Below are positions 1 through 5,088 of a DNA stretch of 5,109 bases, piece by piece. The position numbers were made by a program, and so were the translations under genes. The notes beneath the pieces were generated by a model. That model searched no databases. It was not told the DNA's origin and worked only from the letters and a program-made list of their open reading frames with translations. This DNA comes from Oscillospiraceae bacterium. Lineage in GTDB: Bacteria > Bacillota > Clostridia > Oscillospirales > Oscillospiraceae. Numbering within the stretch: position 1 is the stretch's first letter; the number at the start of each line of letters is the position of its first letter. Where the stretch lies: NCBI GenBank assembly GCA_016296565.1, contig JAEDJB010000129.1, positions 1 to 5,109 on the forward strand, in the 5' to 3' direction.

Positions 1-1902
1 GACGCCGCCGTCTGCGTGCTGGAAAACCCGGAGGCCGACCTGGCCGACCTGATGCAGTATGTGAAGGGTCCCGACTTCCCCACCAAGGGGATCATCATGG
101 GCCGCTCCGGCATCCGGGCTGCCTACGCCACCGGCCGGGGCCGGGTCACTGTCCGGGCCCGCACCGAGTTTGAGGAGTACGGCCGCAACCACGACCGCAC
201 CCGGATTGTGGTCACCGAGCTTCCCTACCAGGTGAACAAGCGGATGCTCATTGCCGCCATCGCCGAGCAGGTGAAGGAAAAGCGGATTGAGGGCATCTCC
301 GACCTGCGGGACGAGTCCGACCGCAACGGCATGCGCATCGTCATTGAGCTGAAACACGACGCCAATCCCCAGGTGGTCCTGAACCATCTGCTCACCCAGA
401 CCCAGCTGCAGACCACCTTTGCCATCAATATGCTGGCCCTGGTGAACAACCAGTCCCAGCCCAAAATCCTCTCCCTGCGCCACATTCTGGACGAGTACCT
501 GGCCTTCCAGGAGGAGGTCATCACCCGCCGGACGGTCTATGACAAGCGCAAGGCCGAGGAACGGGCCCACCTGCTGGAGGGCCTGCTCATCGCCCAGGAC
601 AACATTGACGAGGTCATTCAGATCATCCGCTCCAGCTACGACAACGCCAAGGAGAACCTGATGAAGCGGTTTGACCTGGACGAAGTCCAGGCCCAGGCCA
701 TCTGCGACATGCGGCTTATTGCCCTGCAGGGTCTCAACCGGGAGAAGCTCCAGAAGGAGTATGACGAGCTGGAAGCCAAGATCGCCTGGTACCAGGAGCT
801 GCTGTCTGACCGGGAGAAGCTCCTGGGAGTCATGAAGGAAGAGCTGCTGGAAATCCGGGACAAGTACGGGGACGACCGTTTGACGGAAATCCAGGACGTG
901 GAGGACGAGATCGACATCGAGGATCTCATCGAGGAGGAGGACTGCGTCTTTACCCTCACCGCCGCCGGGTACATGAAGCGGATGCCCACCTCCGCCTACC
1001 GGGCCCAGAAGCGGGGCGGCAAGGGGGTCTCCGCCCAGAGCCTCCGGGAGGCCGACTATGTGGACACCCTGTTCACCGCCTCCAGCCACGACAACATTCT
1101 CTTCTTCACCAGCTCCGGCCGGGTCTATAAGAAGAAGGGCTACCAGATCCCCGAGGCCAGCCGGGCCGCCAAGGGCACCCATCTCAACAACATCTTCCAG
1201 TTCGAGCCGGGAGAGAAGGTCACCGCCATGCTCCACGGCCGGGACTATGACGAGAACGGCTATTTGTTTATGGTCACCCGAAACGGCACGGTGAAACGCA
1301 CGGAAAAATCCGCCTTCCGGAACATCCGCACCTCCGGCCTGCGGGTGCTCACCCTGGACGAGGGGGACGAGCTGATCTCCGTCCGGGAGACCGACGGGGA
1401 GACCAACATCCTCATCGCCACCCACGACGGCATGGCCATCTGCTTCCGGGAGACCGACGTGCGCCCCATGGGCCGCACCGCTGTGGGCGTCCGGGGCATC
1501 AAGCTGCGGGAGGGGGACTATGTCATCGGCGCCGTCCGGGCCAACCCGGGCAAGACCCTGCTGACCATCACGGAAAATGGCTACGGCAAGCGCACCCCCA
1601 TCGAGGAATACATCCGCTCCGGCGGGGAGCCCCAGCACCGGGGCGGCTTCGGCCTGAAGGGCTACCAGATCACCGAAAAGACCGGCAAGGCCGCCGGGGT
1701 GAAGGCGGTGAGCCAGGAAGACGACATCATGATTATCTCCGACGACGGAACCATCATCCGCATGGCTGCCTCAGACGTGAACATTTACAGCCGCACTGCC
1801 CAGGGCGTTCGGGTGATGCGGGTCTCCCCGGGCAGCAAGGTGATCGCCCTGGCCCGGACAGAACGGGAGATGGAGGAAGAAACGCCGGACCAGGAATCCT
1901 AA
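1..1902 (+). CDS. gyrA: DNA gyrase subunit A, 3' part (5' end outside the window)
   Basis: GyrA is the breakage-reunion subunit of gyrase (A2B2), which introduces negative supercoils into DNA using ATP hydrolysed by GyrB. The window holds the last 633 codons. The frame is open from base 1 and similarity to GyrA begins immediately, so the GTG at 16 is not a start. Roughly the first 190-200 residues, with the winged helix, catalytic tyrosine and quinolone-resistance region, lie upstream. Visible parts are the tower domain (GPDFPTKGII near residues 23-32; ELPYQVNK), the coiled-coil and C-gate region (QAQAICDMRL near 230-239), an acidic linker, and the C-terminal beta-pinwheel from about residue 315. 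The GyrA box QKRGGKG at window residues 336-342 marks gyrase rather than ParC/topoisomerase IV and is needed for DNA wrapping. The protein ends in a short acidic tail (EREMEEETPDQES). The TAA stop overlaps the ribosome binding site of the next gene, which suggests co-transcription. Confidence 0.98.
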   Translation, partial: DAAVCVLENPEADLADLMQYVKGPDFPTKGIIMGRSGIRAAYATGRGRVTVRARTEFEEYGRNHDRTRIVVTELPYQVNKRMLIAAIAEQVKEKRIEGISDLRDESDRNGMRIVIELKHDANPQVVLNHLLTQTQLQTTFAINMLALVNNQSQPKILSLRHILDEYLAFQEEVITRRTVYDKRKAEERAHLLEGLLIAQDNIDEVIQIIRSSYDNAKENLMKRFDLDEVQAQAICDMRLIALQGLNREKLQKEYDELEAKIAWYQELLSDREKLLGVMKEELLEIRDKYGDDRLTEIQDVEDEIDIEDLIEEEDCVFTLTAAGYMKRMPTSAYRAQKRGGKGVSAQSLREADYVDTLFTASSHDNILFFTSSGRVYKKKGYQIPEASRAAKGTHLNNIFQFEPGEKVTAMLHGRDYDENGYLFMVTRNGTVKRTEKSAFRNIRTSGLRVLTLDEGDELISVRETDGETNILIATHDGMAICFRETDVRPMGRTAVGVRGIKLREGDYVIGAVRANPGKTLLTITENGYGKRTPIEEYIRSGGEPQHRGGFGLKGYQITEKTGKAAGVKAVSQEDDIMIISDDGTIIRMAASDVNIYSRTAQGVRVMRVSPGSKVIALARTEREMEEETPDQES

Positions 1903-1914
1903 GGAGGAAAGAAA

Positions 1915-2187
1915 ATGGACAAGAGCTTTCAGAAGATTCTGCGGGTATCCGGCATTGTGTTGGTGGTGATGGGCGCGCTGATTATGTGGCGGGGCATTGG
2001 GAAGATGATCCCCGTCACCGGCATTGTCAACGGCGGCCTGTTCACCCTGGGAGGATTGTTCTTCCTGGTGGTGGGTGTGATTCTCTTTTTCGCCCCCAAC
2101 ATCAGCGCCCGGAGAAAGGCCAAGAAGGAAAAGGAAGAGGCTAAGCTCCGGAAGAAGATCATTCAGGAGATCCAGGACAAGAAATGA
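1915..2187 (+). CDS. small two-helix membrane protein of unknown function
   Basis: I do not recognise this 90-residue protein. Two hydrophobic stretches are plain: about residues 8-25 (ILRVSGIVLVVMGALIMW) and 36-60 (GIVNGG through VGVILFFAP). A short loop with R26, K30 and P33 joins them. The C-terminal third (about 64-90) is very rich in Lys, Arg and Glu and is probably helical or coiled-coil. By the positive-inside rule both ends should face the cytoplasm, with a charged tail of about 27 residues that could bind nucleic acid, phospholipid or a protein; this is inference. The start is well supported: AAGGAGG at 1901-1907 sits 7 nt before the ATG. The gene begins 12 nt after the gyrA stop, and its TGA overlaps the rnhA start as ATGA, so it is probably translated with both. 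No signal-peptide cleavage site or enzymatic motif is visible. Third-position GC matches its neighbours, arguing for a real gene. Confidence 0.85.
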   Translation: MDKSFQKILRVSGIVLVVMGALIMWRGIGKMIPVTGIVNGGLFTLGGLFFLVVGVILFFAPNISARRKAKKEKEEAKLRKKIIQEIQDKK

Positions 2188-2621
2188 AGCAGGTCACCAT
2201 TTACACAGACGGCGCATGCTCCGGCAACCCCGGCCCCGGCGGCTGGGGTGCCGTGCTGCTCTACGGAAAACACAAGAAGGAGATCTCTGGGGGCGAAGCC
2301 TCCACCACCAACAACCGGATGGAGCTCACCGCGGTGATCTCCGCCCTGTCCCTTCTGAAGGAGCCCTGCCAGGTGGAGCTGTACTCCGACTCCAAGTATG
2401 TGATCGACGCTCTGGAAAAGGGCTGGGCCTGGGGCTGGAAGAAGCGGGGCTGGGTGAAAAGCGACAAAAAGCCCGCTCTGAACCCCGACCTGTGGGAGCA
2501 GCTTCTGGCGCTGACCCAGGTGCACAAGCTCACCTGCCACTGGGTCAAGGGCCACGCGGAAAATCCCTACAACAACCGCTGCGACCAGCTGGCCGTGGCG
2601 GAGAGCAGGAAGTTTAAGTAA
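2184..2621 (+). CDS. rnhA: ribonuclease HI
   Basis: RNase HI cuts the RNA strand of RNA:DNA hybrids using divalent metal ions, removing R-loops and RNA primers in the cytoplasm. The 145 residues are close to full length for the bacterial type 1 enzyme. The metal-binding residues are all present: D9 (in YTDGACSGNPGPGGW), E47 (NNRMEL), D69 (YSDSKYV) and D134 (NNRCDQLA), with the flexible-loop histidine H124 (WVKGHAENPYNN). The aromatic and basic segment GWAWGWKKRGWVK (80-92) matches the handle or basic protrusion used for hybrid binding in E. coli-type RNase HI; there is no separate N-terminal hybrid-binding domain. The ATG overlaps the previous stop codon (ATGA, 2184-2187). AGGA at 2174-2177 and AGGAGA at 2165-2170 are the only nearby Shine-Dalgarno matches, so translational coupling is likely. 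I see no promoter of its own, which places it in the gyrA transcript. Confidence 0.97.
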   Translation: MKQVTIYTDGACSGNPGPGGWGAVLLYGKHKKEISGGEASTTNNRMELTAVISALSLLKEPCQVELYSDSKYVIDALEKGWAWGWKKRGWVKSDKKPALNPDLWEQLLALTQVHKLTCHWVKGHAENPYNNRCDQLAVAESRKFK

Positions 2622-2652
2622 AAGATTGATGAGGGGAATGTTATCCCCAACG

Positions 2653-2851
2653 CAAAGGCTCCCCTGTGAGGGGAGCTGGCACCGAAGGTGACTGAGAGGT
2701 GATCCCCTGGGATGATATCTTCGGGAGCGCTGACGAGGCAGGGCGGCGGACAATCCCCCTGGTTCTGTCGTACCGCTCCCGATCGTGTCTCCCAGGTGAC
2801 ACCTCTCCACCGCTTCGCGGTCCCCCTCCCCTCTAAAGGGGAGGCTTTTTG
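2653..2851. repeat. palindromic MITE-like intergenic element with imperfect terminal inverted repeats
   Basis: About 199 bp of non-coding DNA between rnhA and the HAD gene reads as one long imperfect palindrome. The left arm from 2653 and the reverse complement of the right arm from 2851 share ordered blocks: CTCCCCT with AGGGGAG at the tips, GAGAGGTG (2694-2701) with CACCTCTC (2800-2807), CCTGGGA (2706-2712) with TCCCAGG (2790-2796), and CGGGAGCG (2722-2729) with CGCTCCCG (2774-2781). A poorly paired centre lies near 2742-2765. Each arm also has local hairpins: 2658-2676 (8-bp stem), 2680-2690 (CACC-GAA-GGTG), 2809-2821 (ACCGC-TTC-GCGGT) and 2825-2844 (8-bp stem). No protein-coding frame in it looks real. 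Similar GC-rich palindromic repeats are, from memory, frequent between genes in gut Oscillospiraceae, but copy number cannot be judged from one window. Confidence 0.7.
2825..2850 (+). terminator. probable intrinsic terminator of the gyrA-rnhA cluster, formed by the right end of the repeat
   Basis: CCTCCCCT (2825-2832) pairs perfectly with AGGGGAGG (2837-2844) across a CTAA loop, and a C plus five T residues follow (2846-2850). This is the shape of a Rho-independent terminator on the plus strand, about 200 nt after the rnhA stop. The T tract is short, so termination may be partial, and some read-through into the HAD gene is possible. The mirror hairpin at 2658-2676 has only three A residues beside it, so it is a weak terminator for the opposite strand. 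Confidence 0.6.
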
Positions 2852-2890
2852 TTCGGGACCTTTACCATCGTGAATGAACAACCACAGCAA

Positions 2891-2895
2891 AGGAG
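2891..2895 (+). promoter_or_regulatory. ribosome binding site that fixes the HAD hydrolase start
   Basis: AGGAG lies 5 nt before the ATG at 2901. The in-frame ATG at 2874 has no comparable site upstream and would add nine polar residues before the conserved N-terminal beta strand, so 2901 is the preferred start. Confidence 0.8.
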
Positions 2896-2900
2896 AATCC

Positions 2901-3608
2901 ATGAAAAAGAAAACCATCCTCTTCGACCTGGACGGTACCCTGCTGCCCATGGATCAGGACAAGTTCACCACGTCCTATTTCAAGCTCCTGGCTGCCAAGC
3001 TGGCCCCCTACGGATACAAGGCCAAGGAGCTGGTAGACAACATCTGGGCCGGCACCGCCGCCATGGTGAAAAACGATGGCAGCCGTTCCAACGAGAAGGC
3101 CTTCTGGGAAGAGTTTTCCCGCCTCTATGGGGAAAAAGCCCTGGAGGACATGCCCCTGTTCGAGGAATTTTATGGGGTGGACTTCCAGAGAGCCAAGGAA
3201 TTCTGCGGCTTTCATCCACAGGCTGGGGAAACTGTCCGCCAGTTAAAGAATCAGGGCTACCGGGTGGTCCTGGCCACCAACCCCATTTTCCCCAGCATCG
3301 CCACCAACCTGCGCATCCGCTGGGTGGGGCTGGAGCCCCAGGACTTTGAGCTGGTCACCACCTATGAAAACTCCACCTACTGCAAGCCCAACCCCCTGTA
3401 CTACCAGGAGGTGCTGGACAAGATCGGCTGCCGGGCGGAGGACTGCCTCATGGTGGGCAACGACGTCACCGAGGACGGGGCCGCCAGAAAGATTGGCATG
3501 GACGTGTTCCTGCTCACCGACTGCCTGATTAACCGGGAGGAGAAGGACATTTCCGCCTTCCCCCAGGGGAGCTTCCCGGAGCTGCGGGCCTATATTGAAA
3601 GCTTGTAA
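2901..3608 (+). CDS. HAD-superfamily hydrolase (probable phosphatase), substrate unknown
   Basis: This 235-residue protein carries all four haloacid dehalogenase motifs. Motif I is FDLDGTLL, with nucleophile D9 and general acid/base D11. Motif II is the threonine of VVLATNP (T126). Motif III is the lysine of YCKPNP (K162). Motif IV is GNDVTED, with D188 and D192 binding Mg2+. The region of about 90-100 residues between motifs I and II (roughly 15-108) fits a helical C1-type cap, as in phosphoglycolate phosphatase-like and beta-phosphoglucomutase-like enzymes. Such proteins are usually cytoplasmic Mg2+-dependent phosphomonoesterases, but the cap sequence gives no substrate I can name. I chose the ATG at 2901 from its ribosome binding site. 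The gene is separated from rnhA by the palindromic repeat and converges on gpr. I see no clear promoter in the 50 bp before it, so it may rely on read-through or on a promoter inside the repeat. Confidence 0.92.
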   Translation: MKKKTILFDLDGTLLPMDQDKFTTSYFKLLAAKLAPYGYKAKELVDNIWAGTAAMVKNDGSRSNEKAFWEEFSRLYGEKALEDMPLFEEFYGVDFQRAKEFCGFHPQAGETVRQLKNQGYRVVLATNPIFPSIATNLRIRWVGLEPQDFELVTTYENSTYCKPNPLYYQEVLDKIGCRAEDCLMVGNDVTEDGAARKIGMDVFLLTDCLINREEKDISAFPQGSFPELRAYIESL

Positions 3609-3635
3609 ATGTCCCAAAATTGACCATCGGTGTGG

Positions 3636-3662
3636 AAAAAAATCCCCGAAAAATCAAGGGGA
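3636..3662 (-). terminator. probable weak intrinsic terminator of gpr
   Basis: On the minus strand, TCCCC (3662-3658) can pair with GGGGA (3647-3643) across a 10-nt AT-rich loop, followed by a run of seven T residues (3642-3636). It begins 6 nt beyond the gpr stop codon. The 5-bp stem is short, so its strength is uncertain, but position and T tract fit. There is no matching T tract on the plus strand for the HAD gene. Confidence 0.5.
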
Positions 3663-3668
3663 AGTCCC

Positions 3669-4574
3669 TTAAGTGGTCCACTTTTCCACATCTTCCACTG
3701 AGAAATCCACATGCAGGGCCGTGCTGATCCCCAGGCCCAGAATGCGGGAGAGGGTGTGCACCTGGCTGTCGATGGTCCGGGGGGTGACGAACCACTCCGC
3801 CCCCTCCTGCCGGAAAACAGCGGGGTCGAAGTCCTTTTCCCCGGCCTCCTCCAGCAGGTCCAGGCAGAGGGTGGCCGCGTCCACCACGGTGGGCACGCCG
3901 ACCGCGATCACCGGCACCCCCAGGGTTTCCTGGTCCAGAGCCATACGGGCGTTGCCCACCCCGGAGCCGGGGACAATCCCCGTGTCGGCCACCTGAATGG
4001 TCCGGCACACCCGCTCCTGCCGCCGGGCCGCCAGAGCGTCCACGGCGATGAGGCACACCGGGTTCAGGCGTTTCACCAAAGCGGACAGCAGCTCGCCGCT
4101 CTCCATCCCCGTGGCGCCGGTGACTCCCGGGGCCAGGGCCGCCACCGGCCGCAGGCCGGCAAACTGGTCGGGAAGGTTTTGGATCAGGTGGCGGGTGACC
4201 AGAAGGGCATCGGCGGTTTTGGGCCCCACGGCGTCGGGGGTGACCTGGCGGTTGCCCAGGCCAACCACCAGCACCAGGCCGGTCTGAGGCAGGCAGGGCA
4301 GGGTCTCCAGCATGGCGGCCACGCCCCGGGCGGCCCGGAGAATTTCCTCCCGCTCCTGGGGCAGCTCCGGCAGCTCCATGGTGAGGTAGGTCCCTTTTGG
4401 CTTTCCCAGGGCCTGCTCCCCCCGCTCGTCCAGAATGTCCACCCGGGTTAAGGGGAGACCGAACACCGTGTCCTCCTCCGCCCGGACCCCGGAAAGGCGG
4501 GTGGTCTGCCGGGCAGAGCCCTCCGCCAGCTCCTTGGCCTCCAGGGCCAGGTCGATTTTTCTGCTGCTGCTCAT
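3669..4574 (-). CDS. gpr: germination protease Gpr (spore SASP-degrading endopeptidase)
   Basis: Gpr degrades small acid-soluble spore proteins during germination, freeing spore DNA and supplying amino acids. It is made as a zymogen in the forespore (peptidase family A25, an aspartic-type fold related to hydrogenase-maturation proteases). Family signatures along the 301 residues are RKIDLALEA (5-13), VVGLGNRQVTPDAVGP (103-118), VTRHL (126-130), LAPGVTGATGMESGE (147-161), IAVDALAARRQERV (176-189), DTGIVPGSGVGN (197-208) and VGVPTVVDAAT (225-235). D114 and D179 correspond, by motif, to the two aspartates reported as catalytic in the Bacillus enzyme. The start at 4574 is set by AGGAGG 7 nt upstream; the longer frame from 4640 adds 22 residues unlike the family. 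The N-terminal pro-region is short. The gene is divergent from rpsT, as I recall for Bacillus relatives, but the partner spoIIP is not next to it. Forespore (sigma-G or sigma-F) control is expected from the family; I found no convincing promoter. Confidence 0.95.
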   Translation of the reverse strand: MSSSRKIDLALEAKELAEGSARQTTRLSGVRAEEDTVFGLPLTRVDILDERGEQALGKPKGTYLTMELPELPQEREEILRAARGVAAMLETLPCLPQTGLVLVVGLGNRQVTPDAVGPKTADALLVTRHLIQNLPDQFAGLRPVAALAPGVTGATGMESGELLSALVKRLNPVCLIAVDALAARRQERVCRTIQVADTGIVPGSGVGNARMALDQETLGVPVIAVGVPTVVDAATLCLDLLEEAGEKDFDPAVFRQEGAEWFVTPRTIDSQVHTLSRILGLGISTALHVDFSVEDVEKWTT

Positions 4575-4581
4575 GGGAACG

Positions 4582-4587
4582 CCTCCT
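4582..4587 (-). promoter_or_regulatory. ribosome binding site that fixes the gpr start
   Basis: On the minus strand AGGAGG (4587-4582) lies 7 nt before the ATG at 4574-4572. It is a full match to the anti-Shine-Dalgarno sequence and decides for the short Gpr N-terminus beginning MSSSRKIDLALEA. Confidence 0.88.
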
Positions 4588-4592
4588 GGTGA

Positions 4593-4608
4593 CCACCAGA
4601 TATGGTGG
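4593..4608 (-). promoter_or_regulatory. hairpin in the gpr leader just upstream of its ribosome binding site
   Basis: On the minus strand CCACCA (4608-4603) pairs perfectly with TGGTGG (4598-4593) across a four-base TATC loop, ending 5 nt before AGGAGG. An alternative pairing, TGGT (4598-4595) with ACCA (4590-4587), uses part of the same strand and lies against the ribosome binding site. The palindrome is plainly present; a regulatory role is only a possibility, and it might equally be an operator or chance. Confidence 0.4.
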
Positions 4609-4639
4609 GGGAATTGAATTTGCGGTACTATTCTTAGCA

Positions 4640-4683
4640 TTTTTCAAAAAAGTATGTAAAAAATCTAATTTTTTGCGAAAAAA
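4640..4683 (+). promoter_or_regulatory. phased A/T tracts, probable UP element for the rpsT promoter
   Basis: Five A or T runs lie immediately upstream of the -35 box: T5 (4640-4644), A6 (4646-4651), A6 (4658-4663), T6 (4669-4674) and A6 (4678-4683). Centres of the last four are about 12, 11 and 9 bp apart, near one helical turn. Counting from a start site near 4721, the last two runs fall at about -52 to -47 and -43 to -38, where RNA polymerase alpha-subunit UP elements bind. The contrast with the GC-rich genes around is sharp. Confidence 0.55.
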
Positions 4684-4685
4684 GG

Positions 4686-4714
4686 TTGCAATTTCAAAAG
4701 CTTTGTGCTAGAAT
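4686..4714 (+). promoter_or_regulatory. housekeeping (sigma-A type) promoter for rpsT
   Basis: TTGCAA (4686-4691) matches five of six bases of the -35 consensus. After exactly 17 bp comes TAGAAT (4709-4714), five of six bases of the -10 consensus, preceded by TGC (4706-4708), which gives an extended -10. Transcription should start near 4721, giving a leader of about 57 nt before the TTG start codon. Confidence 0.85.
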
Positions 4715-4763
4715 ACATTCTCGCACAGAACTTTTGTGACTAAATTTAAATTTTAACGATCGG

Positions 4764-4769
4764 AGGAGG
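4764..4769 (+). promoter_or_regulatory. ribosome binding site that fixes the TTG start of rpsT
   Basis: AGGAGG (within GGAGGAGG, 4762-4769) lies 8 nt before TTG at 4778-4780. The GTG at 4769 overlaps this site and cannot be served by it, which supports TTG as the true start codon. Confidence 0.88.
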
Positions 4770-4777
4770 TGTTTGGT

Positions 4778-5044
4778 TTGCCGAATATCAAGTCTGCAAA
4801 GAAGCGTGTTCTGGTCAATCAGACAAAGGCCGCAAGAAACAAGGCCGCAAAGTCCGCACTGAAGACTCAGCTGAAGTATTTTGACGCTGCTATCAACGAA
4901 GGCAACCGCGTCGAGGCCGATAAGAGATACAAAGAGGCCGTCAAGGCTGTGGATCAGGCCGCCGCTCGCGGGCTGCTGCACAAGAATACCGCAGCAAACC
5001 GCAAGAGCAAGATGACCCTGCGTCTGAACAAGATCCCTCAGTAA
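4778..5044 (+). CDS. rpsT: 30S ribosomal protein S20
   Basis: S20 is a small basic helical protein that binds the 5' domain and helix 44 of 16S rRNA early in 30S subunit assembly. From the TTG at 4778 the protein is 88 residues, the normal family length. It opens with the family signature MPNIKSAKKRV and has the typical helical-bundle pattern, a Lys/Arg/Ala-rich N-terminal helix, and the conserved C-terminal segment GLLHKNTAANRKSK. The in-frame GTG at 4769 would add three residues (MFG) not seen in S20 and is rejected. The gene has its own promoter, leader and terminator, so it is a single-gene unit divergent from gpr. Its sequence is visibly less GC-rich than its neighbours and uses codons such as CGT, AGA and GTC, as expected for a highly expressed ribosomal gene. 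A TTG start is also known for rpsT of E. coli, where it takes part in feedback control of S20 synthesis; whether that applies here is inference. Confidence 0.98.
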   Translation: MPNIKSAKKRVLVNQTKAARNKAAKSALKTQLKYFDAAINEGNRVEADKRYKEAVKAVDQAAARGLLHKNTAANRKSKMTLRLNKIPQ

Positions 5045-5056
5045 AGAGACTCCAAG

Positions 5057-5088
5057 AAAAACCGTCTGATTCGTCAGACGGTTTTTTT
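5057..5088 (+). terminator. strong intrinsic terminator of rpsT
   Basis: ACCGTCTGA (5061-5069) pairs perfectly with TCAGACGGT (5074-5082) across a TTCG tetraloop, and a run of seven T residues follows (5082-5088). The A residues before the stem (5057-5060) can pair with the T run, so the hairpin may also work for transcription arriving from the right. It begins 12-16 nt after the rpsT stop. The remaining bases to 5109 show nothing recognisable. Confidence 0.93.

Noticed and set aside
16..18. GTG as the start of gyrA
   Set aside because: GyrA similarity already begins at base 1 and the conserved N-terminal domain is missing, so the gene enters from outside the window.
2163..2810. A 215-codon open frame on the minus strand across rnhA and the repeat
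   Set aside because: It runs antisense to a well-supported gene and through a palindromic repeat, with no recognisable domain.
2653..2851. The palindromic element as a CRISPR, riboswitch or T-box
   Set aside because: There are no regularly spaced direct repeats, no T-box or known aptamer core that I can recognise, and the hairpins sit in a terminator position rather than with an expression platform tied to the HAD start.
2874..2876. ATG as an earlier start of the HAD hydrolase
   Set aside because: It lacks a ribosome binding site and would put that of the 2901 start inside the gene.
3671..3683. AAGTGGTCCACTT as a plus-strand terminator for the HAD gene
   Set aside because: The palindrome leaves only a 5-bp stem with a 3-base loop and just two T residues after it, and it lies within the gpr coding end.
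3711..4451. A 246-codon open frame on the plus strand antisense to gpr
   Set aside because: It is rich in Gly, His, Gln and Pro with no recognisable motif, and no ribosome binding site is evident; it is a shadow of the GC-rich gpr codons.
3529..4647. A 372-codon open frame on the minus strand overlapping gpr in another frame
   Set aside because: Its translation is a low-complexity Gly, Pro, Arg-rich string typical of a shifted frame in GC-rich coding DNA. The gpr frame in the same place has clear family motifs and a ribosome binding site.
4650..4656. CATACTT on the minus strand as a sigma-G type -10 box for gpr
   Set aside because: It matches six of seven bases of CATACTA, but no TGAATA-like -35 box lies 17-18 bp upstream. 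In such AT-rich DNA a match of this kind is easily chance.
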